Below, piece by piece: positions 8,561 through 17,408 of a DNA stretch of 64,000 nucleotides (within the stretch, counting starts at the first letter, position 1; every line of letters starts with the position of its first letter). The stretch spans positions 124,001 through 188,000 of the forward strand of contig CAWERR010000009.1 in assembly GCA_963811585.1 (NCBI GenBank), given 5' to 3'. The position numbers and the translations under genes were made by a program. Origin of the DNA: JACDHG01 sp963811585. GTDB taxonomy: Bacteria > Actinomycetota > Actinomycetes > Propionibacteriales > Nocardioidaceae. Below the pieces are notes generated by a model. It saw only the letters and a list, made by a program, of their open reading frames with translations. It was not told the DNA's origin and did not search any database.

Positions 8561-9553
8561 CTAGTGTGACGGTGTTGGACCTGCCCTGCCGCGTGATTGG
8601 CGGCGAATGGGCCGTTCGGCTGAGTCGGCCGCGACGCTTGAAGCGGCCACGGCGGCCAGCCACGCGTCCGTGAAGCTCTCGCCGTCCACGTCGGTGATGA
8701 CGTCCACGGGGCGGCCATCCGGACTGTCTTCGAAGGCCAGCCAGTCGCCGTCATACCGCGGCACCAGCCGCATCTGCTGTCGCGTGACATTGGCCCAGCC
8801 GGCGGCGACAGCTGCCGTGAGCGGATCGTGGTGGAAATTCAGCAGATCGTCGGGTAATCCCTTATGGGCAAGGGCTATCTCGGTCTTGGACTCGTCGTGG
8901 CAGTACGCGAGAGCTTGCCGTGCAAGAAGTGCGCCCACGGCACCGGCAGACTCGAGCCGCGGCAAATCCCGGCGCCGCAAATGCACCGAGAGAGTCGTTG
9001 ACAGGGGCACGAGAGTCAGTCGCGCCTGCGCGAGGACGATGGTTGCTGCCTCAGGGTCGCACTGGATGTTCCAGTCCGCTGACGGACCCCAGCTCGGCAG
9101 GCCATGACGAGGCTCAAACCATCCACCCATGGCGACGACAGGGATGCCGGCCAGGCCACCCGACCGATGACGCACCACCCGGGCGAGGTTGGTGAGCGGT
9201 CCGATCGCCGCGACGGTGGCGCCGGCGTCGATGCTCTCGGAGAGCAGTGCAGTCGCTGTGTCGGCGGACTGGTCAGGAGTCATGAGCAGCGATGGAGCGC
9301 CCCAGTAGTGGTCGTGATCGGGGATGCCGCCCATCGAGTGACCCGCGAGCGAGGCTCCCGCACCACGTCCGACCGGGACGTGGGTGTGTCCGGTTAGGGC
9401 GAGCAGACGACGTACATAGGCCGCCCGCCGGCCATCGGGGTCGGCTGTGGTCGTGATCGCGGTGACCTCGACGCCCGGCCACCCGAGCAGCATCGCGAGG
9501 GCGCATGCGTCATCGGGATCACCGGCGAAATCGGTGTCCAGATGAAGCTTCAC
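8561..9553 (-). CDS. Nucleoside hydrolase (IUNH family)
   Basis: Ribonucleoside hydrolase-like enzyme that splits nucleosides into base and ribose in purine or pyrimidine salvage. The calcium/ribose-binding motif is present at the N-terminus as DTDFAGDPDDA, and GPLTNLARV is visible mid-protein. A GTG start at 9553 (protein begins VKLHLDTD, 330 residues) is preferred to the longer frame because it places the motif at residue 5 as usual and avoids overlap with the small gene upstream; GGGAG lies about 8-12 nt before it. The C-terminal 25 residues are basic and variable. Confidence 0.85.
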   Translation of the reverse strand: MKLHLDTDFAGDPDDACALAMLLGWPGVEVTAITTTADPDGRRAAYVRRLLALTGHTHVPVGRGAGASLAGHSMGGIPDHDHYWGAPSLLMTPDQSADTATALLSESIDAGATVAAIGPLTNLARVVRHRSGGLAGIPVVAMGGWFEPRHGLPSWGPSADWNIQCDPEAATIVLAQARLTLVPLSTTLSVHLRRRDLPRLESAGAVGALLARQALAYCHDESKTEIALAHKGLPDDLLNFHHDPLTAAVAAGWANVTRQQMRLVPRYDGDWLAFEDSPDGRPVDVITDVDGESFTDAWLAAVAASSVAADSAERPIRRQSRGRAGPTPSH

Positions 9554-9593
9554 CGCCGCGGCTCCCGGCCGGCAGGAGCGGCGGGCTAGGCCG

Positions 9594-9797
9594 TCACTTG
9601 GACGGCTCGGGGATCGTGCACTTGACCTTGGGGTTGACACCCATGTAGTTGAGAGGTCCGGAGATGATCGTCAGAGCGGTATCGCTGAACTCGGCGCAGT
9701 CTGTCTTCCTGTCGCCGCCGCCGAAATAGTCCCGTTGCACCGCTGCAACGACCCCGATGACCAGCCAGACGACGAGAATGATGGCACCGATCTTCAT
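9594..9797 (-). CDS. Small single-span membrane protein, conserved hypothetical
   Basis: 67 residues beginning MKIGAIILVVWLVIGVVAA, one N-terminal membrane helix followed by a polar tail with two Cys (DCAEF and KCTIPEP). I recognise the N-terminal pattern as common in small actinobacterial hypothetical proteins, but no function is known to me. The ATG is preceded by GGAGG about 5-10 nt upstream (AGGAGGCAGC), a strong ribosome site that supports it as a real gene. It lies between a nucleoside hydrolase and another small membrane protein on the same strand. Confidence 0.7.
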   Translation of the reverse strand: MKIGAIILVVWLVIGVVAAVQRDYFGGGDRKTDCAEFSDTALTIISGPLNYMGVNPKVKCTIPEPSK

Positions 9798-9893
9798 GCT
9801 GCCTCCTACCCCGACGGATTGTCAGGCTCAGGCGAGCCCGACATGACAGCACGTACCCGTCGTTGAGTCCTCGAAACCGGCAATCTGTGCTCG

Positions 9894-10052
9894 TCAGTAC
9901 TTCGAGGTGCGCTGGCCAGGCCGCCAGCCGACGACCACGCCCACGAGGACGAACGCAGCGCCGAGGATGAGGAGCCATTTCACGGCGCTGATGATCCAAC
10001 CCACGACCACCAAGGCAAGTGCGGCACCCAGCAAGATAAGAACCCAGCGCAT
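9894..10052 (-). CDS. Small hydrophobic membrane protein, 52 residues
   Basis: Short gene read from the sequence: MRWVLILLGAALALVVVGWI then a second hydrophobic stretch ending VVVGWRPGQRTSKY. Two membrane helices and a basic C-terminus are predicted. The ATG at 10052 is preceded only by a weak AGG. The composition is strongly membrane-like over its whole length and the frame closes with TGA. It could be co-transcribed with the 67-residue membrane protein 97 bp downstream. No function is recognised. Confidence 0.55.
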   Translation of the reverse strand: MRWVLILLGAALALVVVGWIISAVKWLLILGAAFVLVGVVVGWRPGQRTSKY

Positions 10053-10101
10053 GGTTTCAGCCTAGCCAAGCTCAGCGGTGGATCGGGGCGGGCGCAGAGC
10101 T

Positions 10102-10121
10102 GGGTCTCGGCAGGCTCGATC
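10102..10121. repeat. Diverged copy of the GGGTCTCGACAAGCTCGACC dispersed repeat
   Basis: GGGTCTCGGCAGGCTCGATC matches the 20-bp repeat seen three times at 46203-46354 with three mismatches. It lies in the intergenic region downstream of the metallopeptidase gene. Confidence 0.5.
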
Positions 10122-10138
10122 AGCGGGGGGACACGACA

Positions 10139-10172
10139 CTGCCCCGCCCCGAGAAGAGTCGGGACGGGGCAG
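10139..10172 (-). terminator. Terminator hairpin of the metallopeptidase gene
   Basis: CTGCCCCGCCCCGA (10139-10152), a 6-nt loop and TCGGGACGGGGCAG (10159-10172): a 14-bp GC-rich stem with a single G-U type mismatch. It lies 43 bp after the stop codon of the secreted metallopeptidase on the minus strand. Confidence 0.75.
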
Positions 10173-10214
10173 GTTTGCCGTATCCGGCTTGCTAGCCGAC
10201 TAGCTCATTGCCTG

Positions 10215-13200
10215 CTAGCGCACCACTCGGACGGTGGCTGTGTCGTTGCTCGATCCGATGTTGTTGTTACCGAGGTAGATAGCCCTCATCGTGTGCTGAC
10301 CGCGGGCGATGTTGCGGTCAATCACGAACTGGATGTGGCCGTCCTGCATGAATCCTCGGGCGAGCACATCCCCGCGGAACCTGAGCTGGACGCGACCGTC
10401 CGGCTCGATACCTGGGGCTGTCGTGTCGATGTTGGCGAACAACCTGCGTCCCTCTTGCACCGGGTTCGGTGTGAGCTGGAGTCGCGTCGTGGTCGCTGCC
10501 TTGGCAACTCGGACGGTGAATGCGTCAGAACTCGACGCGTGCAGGTCCTCACCGGTGTACCGGGCAACCAGGTTGTGGAGACCAGCGCTCATGCGTGCGG
10601 GCAAGAACACCCGGGCACGACCGTTGTCGTTGCTGTCCAGCGTCGCGCTGCCCAGCGTCCGGCCACCCTTGCGGATGGCGATTTCGCCAGTCGGGGCACC
10701 TTGTCCGCCGAGGGATTCGACGACCACGTTGACCCGGGGGGCGTTGCCGTAGCGCGACGGACGCGGCGACTGCGTGGCGGTGACCTGAGTCTTCGCCTTG
10801 CAGGTCGACACGACGACGTTGTCGACATACCAACCGTCGATCGCGCCGCAGCCGTCCATGCCGAAGTCGAACCTGAGCTCGACCGAGTCGCCAGACTCGG
10901 CGCCGAGCATCGTCAGGTCGATCTGCGACTGGCCCCAGCTACCGGTTACCTCTCCACCGTCGGTGCCGGTGAAGCCGGGCTGGCCGGCGAGCGGGCTGGT
11001 GTTGCCAGCACCCGCAGTCGCCATCGGAACGGGCTTGTTGAAGATGTACGCCGTCTCCGGAACCACGTTGAAGGCACCGTCGTTGACGCTGACCTTCAAG
11101 TTGCCGCCGTCGAAGCCGTTTTCGGTCGCGACGTAATGCATGAACGTCAGCCGCGGGCTCCGCTGGTTCGAGCCTGGGATGAGGATCGGCTCACTCTGCA
11201 TGCTCATCACCCCGGAGACGTCCGTCGCCGGGTCACCACAGGACCCGTCATCGCGGTCCAGCGCGAAGGCGCCACTGCCGTTGCGGTCTCCGGGGAGATC
11301 CGATTCGGCAGCCCAGTCGAGTGCTCCGCCACCAGAGGTGTCGGCCCAACCTGGGAAGACGCCAGCGTTGCTCAGCGTCCACCCGTCGAGGCCGTCATCG
11401 AAGGTTTCCTTCCAGACGATGTTGCGCTTCGCGTTGGCATCGCAAACGCTCGGTGCGTTCTTGGCCAGCAGCGGCTGGAAGTTGCACTGCGTCGGCTCCG
11501 TGCGGAGCTCGACTGCGGCGATCGCGGCACTCAACTGTGCGCAGGTGTCTGCGGTGATCGGGCCGTCAGCCGGCAGCGGTTCTGGCGCCGGCAGGCTCTC
11601 CCCTGGTGCCCCAGCAGTGCTGAGCGGCTCGAGGTCGGCATCGATGAGGTCGGTGCAGGACTGCTCGAGCGCATCGGCGTGGTCAACGAAGTCGGTCGTC
11701 TCCGTCTGGTACGTCGACTGCGCGCGCCAGTAGATGTGAGCGGCTCTCGTCAGACCGATGCCTTCTATGGTCTGGCCGTTGAACGTTCCGCCGTCCACTA
11801 ATAGAGCGTAGCCGTGGTTCGGAACGCCAGAGTTGCTGTGAACGCCGCCACCGTCGGCCGTGCTGCACTGGTACTGAGCGTCGGTGACCTTGCCGGGGTC
11901 ATTAACGCAGTTGGGGTTCCACATGTCGCGGATGGCCCCACCGAAGGCGAAGCTGTCCTCGCTCACCAGCCAGCGGAAGGAGTCGTCCGTGACGCTGTCA
12001 TCGATCCGCAAGGTGACGTTCACGGCCTCCGTTGCCAGCTTGCCGGTAATGACGTTGCGGTTGGCCTGGCTGATCATCAGTGACGGGATAGTGATCGTCG
12101 GGTCGGTGCCGCTCATGCTGCCCGGGAAGTCGGCGGTGTTGTTGCCCACCACGACGGCTATAGCGCCGGCGTTCTGGGCGTTCTTGACCTTGACCGTGAA
12201 GCCACAGGTGCCACGGTCGACGAGCGCGACCTTGCCGCTCACCGCGGCGCCGTTGGTGATCGCCGTGCAGGCGTCGGTGGTTGACGGTCCGGCGGCGTCA
12301 GATGCGTCGACCGCCACAGCGACATCGCCCGTCGTACCGGACTCCGTGAGTGGAGGCCCGAACGCTGCTGCCCCGGCGGGGCAGTTCTGAGCTATGTCGG
12401 CGGGGGTGTTGATCGTCAGCACAGGCAGGGCCCCCGTGTTCGACGAGCAGCGTCCGACAGTGCGCACCTGGTTGGTCTCGTCCTCGTCCTGGCGCTCGTT
12501 GATCAGGTCGACAGTCTCGCCCCAGATGTCGGAGTAGGACTCGTTGAGCGCGCCTGGCTGCCACTGGTAGATGAGGCCGTGGGTGAACTCGGTGTAAGCG
12601 TGGCCCCACTCGTGGGCGACCACGTCGTCAGACGTGACGCCGTTGCAGTAGTTGGTCGTGGTGCCGTTCCAGTTGGCGTTGGGGCAGGCGATGCGGGGGT
12701 CGTTGTTGACCGTCCTCATCGTCGCGCCGGCGTCGTCATACGAGTCACGGCCGAACGAGTTCAGGAAGAACTGGTAGGACTCACCAGTGCCCAGCACGAG
12801 GTTCTGCTGCTCCTCGTTGAGGGCACCGGGGAACGGGTCGCCCTCTTCCCACACGGGCGTGGTGTCGGGGCTGACTTCGTACAGCTCGCGCTCAAGGGCG
12901 TCGTGGATCATCGAGTAACGGTTGAGAACCTTGCCGCTACCGGCCTCCATGAAGACGATGTCGCGGATGTTGGCGCCGTTGGTGACCTCGACGCGGTAGG
13001 CGAGCTCGTTGGTGCCGACGTCGCCGCGAATGAGTCCGGTGCGGTAGACCATCAGCTCGGTGGTCTTGGCGCGGATGCCGGTCGTGTCGCCGGCCTTGCC
13101 CTCGGCGCTCGTCGGTGGCTCGGCCCTGATGTAACGGACCGCGCGGGAGCCGATCTCACTGCTGCTGAGTGCGGGCGTCGTGCTGAGGGACAGGTTGGGG

Positions 13201-13664
13201 ACGGCCGTGCCGTTGACTGCCGTCAGGTCACCAGCTTTGTCGAGGTGCGCGAGGATCGTGCCGCCGAAGACGGGCAGACCCTTGTACTCCTGCGTGTAGG
13301 TGACGGTGGTGCCGTACTTGTCGCTCTTGCTGTCTGTCTGACGCAGCTGCGACGAGTCGGTGGCGCCGAGCAGGGCGCCGTACTTGTCGAGGAACGCGCG
13401 GGCCTTGTCGGTGGCTCCAGCGTCGCTGCTCGGGAGTAGGTCGCCGTTGAGGCCGGCGCGAATGAACCCAGCCTTCTTGGTGGCGGTCTCGCCTGCGACC
13501 TTGACCGAACCGCGCGCTGAGTCCTTCAGCTCCTGCAGCAGGGAAGGGTCGGGCTTGCTCTGAGACGGAGCCTCAGAAGCCGTAGTAGCTGAGCCGAATC
13601 CCTGTACGAGCACAAGCCCGGTACAGATCATCAGCAGACTGATGAGATGACGGAGTGGTTTCAC
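10215..13664 (-). CDS. Secreted M4/M36-type metallopeptidase with inserted PA domain and two Ig-like domains
   Basis: Exported zinc endopeptidase precursor of 1149 residues. Order: signal peptide (1-33), FTP-type propeptide (about 60-200), catalytic domain with HEWGH (His351, Glu352, His355) and third ligand Glu375 in GALNESYSDIWGE. A protease-associated (PA) domain is inserted at about 405-530 (VALVDRGTCGFTVKVKNAQN). The second half of the catalytic domain follows, with GGGVHSNSGVPNHGYALL (catalytic-His block), then a region like a jelly-roll (DGWYVDNVVVS) and two C-terminal Ig-like repeats (about 970-1149). The GTG start at 13664 has GAGGAG 7 nt upstream. A strong terminator follows at 10139-10172. 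Confidence 0.9.
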   Translation of the reverse strand: MKPLRHLISLLMICTGLVLVQGFGSATTASEAPSQSKPDPSLLQELKDSARGSVKVAGETATKKAGFIRAGLNGDLLPSSDAGATDKARAFLDKYGALLGATDSSQLRQTDSKSDKYGTTVTYTQEYKGLPVFGGTILAHLDKAGDLTAVNGTAVPNLSLSTTPALSSSEIGSRAVRYIRAEPPTSAEGKAGDTTGIRAKTTELMVYRTGLIRGDVGTNELAYRVEVTNGANIRDIVFMEAGSGKVLNRYSMIHDALERELYEVSPDTTPVWEEGDPFPGALNEEQQNLVLGTGESYQFFLNSFGRDSYDDAGATMRTVNNDPRIACPNANWNGTTTNYCNGVTSDDVVAHEWGHAYTEFTHGLIYQWQPGALNESYSDIWGETVDLINERQDEDETNQVRTVGRCSSNTGALPVLTINTPADIAQNCPAGAAAFGPPLTESGTTGDVAVAVDASDAAGPSTTDACTAITNGAAVSGKVALVDRGTCGFTVKVKNAQNAGAIAVVVGNNTADFPGSMSGTDPTITIPSLMISQANRNVITGKLATEAVNVTLRIDDSVTDDSFRWLVSEDSFAFGGAIRDMWNPNCVNDPGKVTDAQYQCSTADGGGVHSNSGVPNHGYALLVDGGTFNGQTIEGIGLTRAAHIYWRAQSTYQTETTDFVDHADALEQSCTDLIDADLEPLSTAGAPGESLPAPEPLPADGPITADTCAQLSAAIAAVELRTEPTQCNFQPLLAKNAPSVCDANAKRNIVWKETFDDGLDGWTLSNAGVFPGWADTSGGGALDWAAESDLPGDRNGSGAFALDRDDGSCGDPATDVSGVMSMQSEPILIPGSNQRSPRLTFMHYVATENGFDGGNLKVSVNDGAFNVVPETAYIFNKPVPMATAGAGNTSPLAGQPGFTGTDGGEVTGSWGQSQIDLTMLGAESGDSVELRFDFGMDGCGAIDGWYVDNVVVSTCKAKTQVTATQSPRPSRYGNAPRVNVVVESLGGQGAPTGEIAIRKGGRTLGSATLDSNDNGRARVFLPARMSAGLHNLVARYTGEDLHASSSDAFTVRVAKAATTTRLQLTPNPVQEGRRLFANIDTTAPGIEPDGRVQLRFRGDVLARGFMQDGHIQFVIDRNIARGQHTMRAIYLGNNNIGSSNDTATVRVVR

Positions 13665-13881
13665 AAATGGCTCCTCGCCAGGTGTCTGATGCTTCCCACA
13701 CAGTGGGACGGGGGCAGCGTGAGAGATGAGGTGCGGTAGGGGTGAGTGGGTACGTAACGCTCGTTTCGCACCCTAGACCGTGTTGCACGTCACGTCTATA
13801 GTGCGGCCGAAGCGTAACAGTGAGTGACGGGATTCGCCGTTCAGCCCTACGTCGGATCCCCGGTGCACATAGGCTCCGTCG

Positions 13882-14520
13882 ATGGAACTGACCTCGTTGA
13901 CCAGGCTGCCGGAGCACGCCTCGACCGACCGTGCTGTCCTCGAAAAGCTGATAGACGACGTCCGTATCGGCCATGTCGGCTTCGTCGTTGACGGCCAGCC
14001 GGTGGTGATTCCGACCGCGGTGATCCGAGACCGCGACCGCGTGTTGATGCATGGGTCGACCGGGTCGGGGTGGATGAGACGACTAGCCGCCGACGTACCG
14101 ATGGCGCTGTCGGTCACCGCTGTGGACGGACTGGTGGTGGCGCGGACGGCGTTCGAGTCGTCGATGCACTACCGCAGCGCCGTTGTCTTCGGCACCTGCC
14201 GGCGGCTGACCGACGCCGACGAGAAGCTGGCCGCACTCGACACAATCACCGAGGGCTTGCTGGCGGGAAGGTCCGCGGAGGTACGTCGGCCGAGCGTCAA
14301 GGAGCTCGCCGCCACCCTTGTACTTGCCCTGCCTTTGGACCGCTGGTCGCTCAAGGTGTCGGACGGCTGGCCGGAGGATCTGGACTTGGACATCGAAGGC
14401 CCCGCGTGGGGCGGCGTCGTGCCAATGACGACGGTGTACGGAGACCCGCTGGATGCACCCGACCTCCGCGACGGGATTGACGTCCCACCCTCCGTCTGGA
14501 ACCTCGTGCAGAGCGGCTGA
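13882..14520 (+). CDS. Pyridoxamine 5'-phosphate oxidase-related FMN-binding protein
   Basis: 212-residue protein of the Pyridox_ox_2 type (split beta-barrel flavin-binding fold). Visible marks are the N-terminal GHVGFVVDGQPVVIPTAVIRD strand pair and LMHGSTGSGWMRRL, both typical of this group. Members are usually FMN or F420-linked reductases of unknown substrate. It is transcribed divergently from the metallopeptidase across a 217-bp gap. There is no operon partner upstream; a small membrane protein gene follows after 55 bp. Confidence 0.82.
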   Translation: MELTSLTRLPEHASTDRAVLEKLIDDVRIGHVGFVVDGQPVVIPTAVIRDRDRVLMHGSTGSGWMRRLAADVPMALSVTAVDGLVVARTAFESSMHYRSAVVFGTCRRLTDADEKLAALDTITEGLLAGRSAEVRRPSVKELAATLVLALPLDRWSLKVSDGWPEDLDLDIEGPAWGGVVPMTTVYGDPLDAPDLRDGIDVPPSVWNLVQSG

Positions 14521-14575
14521 GCGCCGACACCTCAAGGCAGCCGACAGGCGCGTCCGCCGATGTTAGCCTCGGCCG

Positions 14576-14974
14576 ATGGAGCAGCGGAGTGAGGCGGCCG
14601 AGACGCGCGAACGCGGCGACGGCATGTCGCACTTCGAGCGCTTCGTCGAGGTGGCGCACCATCGGGTCAGCAGGGCACCGTTCTTTGCCCTGGTCTTGGC
14701 GGTCGTCCTGGTGTGGTTCGTCAGCCTGCCGCTGTGGCCGAGCTCGAAGGAGTGGCAGGTCGCAATCCACACCGTGGGCAGTGTTGTCGCTCTACTGCTG
14801 CTTGTGCTGCTCGAGAACGCCGGCCGGCGGGCAGACGAGGCCGCTCAGGAAAAGCTCAACGTCATTGCCGAGGCGCTGGCAGCGCTGATGAAGTCGCGGT
14901 CCGACGAAGACCCTGAGCTCGCTGAAGCGACCCAGCGCCTGCGCGACGCGGTCGGGCTGGAAGAGCGTCACTAG
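14576..14974 (+). CDS. Low-affinity iron permease-family small membrane protein
   Basis: 132 residues with two membrane helices (APFFALVLAVVLVWFVSLPLW and VGSVVALLLLVLLEN) followed by an amphipathic tail. The pattern SSKEWQVAIHTVGSVV...LENAGRRADEAAQEKLN resembles PF04120 (low-affinity iron permease family), where WQL-x-NT and QN-x-x-NRD-x-x-A-x-x-KL are conserved. The transport role of that family is weakly established in bacteria. Its 3' end overlaps the convergent MFS gene by 113 bp. Confidence 0.7.
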   Translation: MEQRSEAAETRERGDGMSHFERFVEVAHHRVSRAPFFALVLAVVLVWFVSLPLWPSSKEWQVAIHTVGSVVALLLLVLLENAGRRADEAAQEKLNVIAEALAALMKSRSDEDPELAEATQRLRDAVGLEERH

Positions 14975-16118
14975 GCCGATTTACAACGAGGACCATCGCA
15001 GCGGTGGTCACGCCGAGCACGACCACCATGCCGACTGGGGTGAGGACCTCGGCGAGGAACGGCGCCAGCACGGCACCGAACAGCGAGGCGGTCACCATCG
15101 CGGAGTCGGTGACGCCCAGCGCGAAGGCGCGTGCGTGGTCAGGTACGGCGCGCTGGATCACCGCAGTCGCAGCACACTCGACCTGAGTCGCGCCGGCGCC
15201 GGCGATCGCCAAGGGGAGCAGAGCCCACGTCCAGGACGGTGAAGCAGCGACGGCCAACAGCGGCAGGGCGGTGAGCATGAGCGCTGCGGTGGTCGCGGTG
15301 GCGCCGAGACGAAGTACGTGGCAGAACAGAGGTGTCGCCAAGGCGCCGAACCCGAACGCTGCCGTGGCCAGACCGAAGGCGCGACTGCCAGCCGACCATT
15401 GCTCCTCGACGAGTGGGAGCAACCCGACGGCGACACAACCAACGACGAAGTTCACGGCCGCCACTGCGACGATGACGCGGACGGCAGCCGGCGTGCGCGT
15501 GAGCACGGCGATCGAGCGGCTGGCACGACCGGTGGCGGCGGTCTGGCCTGATACCCGCGCCCCTGTCAGCAGGATTGAAGCAGCCAGGGCAACACCGGCG
15601 GCTACCGCGAGCGATGCGGTGGCAGACACCGCACCCATCACGAGGCCGCCAACGGCCGGTCCGACGACGAACGCGCTGACCTCGAAAGTGACTAGCCACC
15701 TCGTCGCCTGTTCGGGATGAATCTTTGCGGTCGCGGGGAGCGCAGCTGCCAGGGCTGGGTATGCCGGCGTGCCGACAGCGACCACCACCGTTGCCAGCAC
15801 CACAGCGGAAGCTAGGTGCCCGGCCGCCAGAGCAAGCAGGGCCGCGAACAGCAGGACTGCGCGCAGCCAGGTGGACACACGGATCAGTGCCCCGCGTGGG
15901 ACGCGGTCGCCGAGGACACCGGCCGCCCAGGACAGGAAGACGTACGGGGCCATGCGGGCTCCACCCACCACGGCGAGCCACACCTCGCTGTGGGTGCTCT
16001 CCCACACGAGGGCGAGCAGGGCTGGCCACGGCATCGACATGGCGCAGGCGGCGAGAGCGTGCGACGTGACCAGCCGGACGCTGGACGGTGGCGTGCGCAG
16101 TCGCGCCTGCAAGCTCAT
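14862..16118 (-). CDS. MFS transporter
   Basis: Major facilitator superfamily protein, 418 residues with about 12 hydrophobic segments and a GDRVPRG motif (loop 2-3 type) near residue 70. The ATG overlaps the stop of the upstream PLP decarboxylase by 4 nt (ATGA), so the two are translationally coupled and the carrier probably exports or exchanges the decarboxylase product; this is inference from context. The last 40 residues are hydrophilic and run antisense to the small membrane gene, suggesting an extended 3' end. Substrate unknown. Confidence 0.87.
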   Translation of the reverse strand: MSLQARLRTPPSSVRLVTSHALAACAMSMPWPALLALVWESTHSEVWLAVVGGARMAPYVFLSWAAGVLGDRVPRGALIRVSTWLRAVLLFAALLALAAGHLASAVVLATVVVAVGTPAYPALAAALPATAKIHPEQATRWLVTFEVSAFVVGPAVGGLVMGAVSATASLAVAAGVALAASILLTGARVSGQTAATGRASRSIAVLTRTPAAVRVIVAVAAVNFVVGCVAVGLLPLVEEQWSAGSRAFGLATAAFGFGALATPLFCHVLRLGATATTAALMLTALPLLAVAASPSWTWALLPLAIAGAGATQVECAATAVIQRAVPDHARAFALGVTDSAMVTASLFGAVLAPFLAEVLTPVGMVVVLGVTTAAMVLVVNRPSDALPARPRRAGAGSLQRAQGLRRTATSSALPAPRQ

Positions 16119-17293
16119 GGATGGCCGACGACGTGGGTGGGTAGCGGGGCGAAGCCGTTGAAGCCGACGGTGGAGTAGGTCGTGCTGTAGGCGCCTGCTG
16201 AGTGGAGCCGGACGATGTCGCCTTCGCCGAGTGCGAGTGGGAGCTGCACCGGGTCCTTCTCATACAGGACGTCGGCGCTGTCGCAGGTGGGTCCCGCGAG
16301 CACGACGGGTCCGGTAGGGCCGCCGTCGGCCGTCGTACTCATGGGGTAGCGGATGGCTTCGTCGAGGGTCTCGACCAGGCCGGTGAAGACGCCGGCGTCG
16401 AGGTAGACCCAGCGACGTTCGCCCCTCCAGCAGACCGTCACGACGGTGGCGACGAGATCGCCGGCGTCACCGACGAGTGCACGCCCGGGCTCGATGACCG
16501 TGCGGGGTCGCTGGTCGCCGAACGAGGCGGAGATAAACCGCTCGATGGCGGCGCCGTACGCCCCGAACGTCGGGATGTCTCCTTCGAGGGACGCCGGAAA
16601 CCCGCCCCCCAGGTCGAGGAGCCAAGGGTGGAGCCCCAGCGCCCGCAGGCGCTCGAACACAACCGCACTCGCGGCGATTGGTGCCTGCCACGCCGCGGGG
16701 TCGCGTTGCTGCGATCCCACGTGGAAGGCGGTGCCCGCGACGTCGAGGCCGAGCTCATGGGCGGTCCGGAGGATGTCCACGCAGGTGTCGACATCGCACC
16801 CGTACTTGCGTGACAGCGGCCAGTCGGCGCCCGCGCCGCTGGTGAGAAGCCGGCACAGCACGGACGACCCCGGCGCCTCGTCGGCCACCTTGCCGAGCTC
16901 GCCGAGGCAGTCGACGACATACAGCCGGACACCCGCGGCATATGCAGCAGCCAGATCGACGCGGCGCTTGATCGGGTTGGAGTAGAGGAGCTGGTCTGGT
17001 GATGCGCCGGCATCGAGGCAGGCGTACACCTCGGCTGGGCTGGCGACGTCGAATCGCGAGCCAACTCGGGCCAGCTTCGAGAGGATCCGTGGGTCGGGGT
17101 TTGCCTTGACGGCGTAGTGGATGGCCGTATCGGGGAGGGCGGCCGACAGGTCGCGGTACCGGTCCACTGCCACCCGCGGGTCGAGGAGCAGGTAGGGCGT
17201 CGCTGGGATCTCAGGCCGGTAGGCAGTGTCGAGCGTGAGCCGGCGATGCTGACGCGGCAGCGGCTGCGTGATCGGGGGAACGGTCATCGTCAT
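16115..17293 (-). CDS. Fold-III PLP-dependent amino acid decarboxylase (ornithine/lysine decarboxylase-like)
   Basis: 392 residues of the alanine-racemase-fold decarboxylase family (eukaryotic-type ornithine/lysine, carboxynorspermidine and diaminopimelate decarboxylases). The PLP lysine is Lys63 in YAVKANP; HVGSQ, LDLGGGFP and EPGRALVGDAG bind cofactor phosphate. The C-terminal CDSADVLYE block with its active-site Cys is characteristic of ornithine/lysine decarboxylases rather than LysA, so polyamine or diamine formation is most likely. It forms an operon with a coupled MFS transporter. A 27-bp palindrome lies 8 bp before the ATG. Confidence 0.88.
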   Translation of the reverse strand: MTMTVPPITQPLPRQHRRLTLDTAYRPEIPATPYLLLDPRVAVDRYRDLSAALPDTAIHYAVKANPDPRILSKLARVGSRFDVASPAEVYACLDAGASPDQLLYSNPIKRRVDLAAAYAAGVRLYVVDCLGELGKVADEAPGSSVLCRLLTSGAGADWPLSRKYGCDVDTCVDILRTAHELGLDVAGTAFHVGSQQRDPAAWQAPIAASAVVFERLRALGLHPWLLDLGGGFPASLEGDIPTFGAYGAAIERFISASFGDQRPRTVIEPGRALVGDAGDLVATVVTVCWRGERRWVYLDAGVFTGLVETLDEAIRYPMSTTADGGPTGPVVLAGPTCDSADVLYEKDPVQLPLALGEGDIVRLHSAGAYSTTYSTVGFNGFAPLPTHVVGHP

Positions 17294-17300
17294 TTGGGGT

Positions 17301-17327
17301 CCTGACTGTCGAGACTCGACAGTCAGG
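17301..17327. promoter_or_regulatory. 27-bp perfect palindrome overlapping the ribosome site of the decarboxylase
   Basis: CCTGACTGTCGAG (17301-17313), one central base, then the exact complement CTCGACAGTCAGG (17315-17327). It ends 7 bp before the decarboxylase start codon, and one arm contains the AGGA that would serve as ribosome site. It can be a repressor operator or an mRNA hairpin that hides the start. A terminator for the upstream gene is less likely given its position. Confidence 0.7.
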
Positions 17328-17408
17328 AGTGCGTCACCGCAGACTTGATACCGAGCGGCGTGGCTACCGCCCGCAGGTCACTGGGTCCAGAGAGTGTGCA
17401 CTGTCCTC

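Noticed and set aside
10293..11801. 502-codon plus-strand open frame inside the metallopeptidase
   Set aside because: Antisense shadow; no recognisable domain and no ribosome site.
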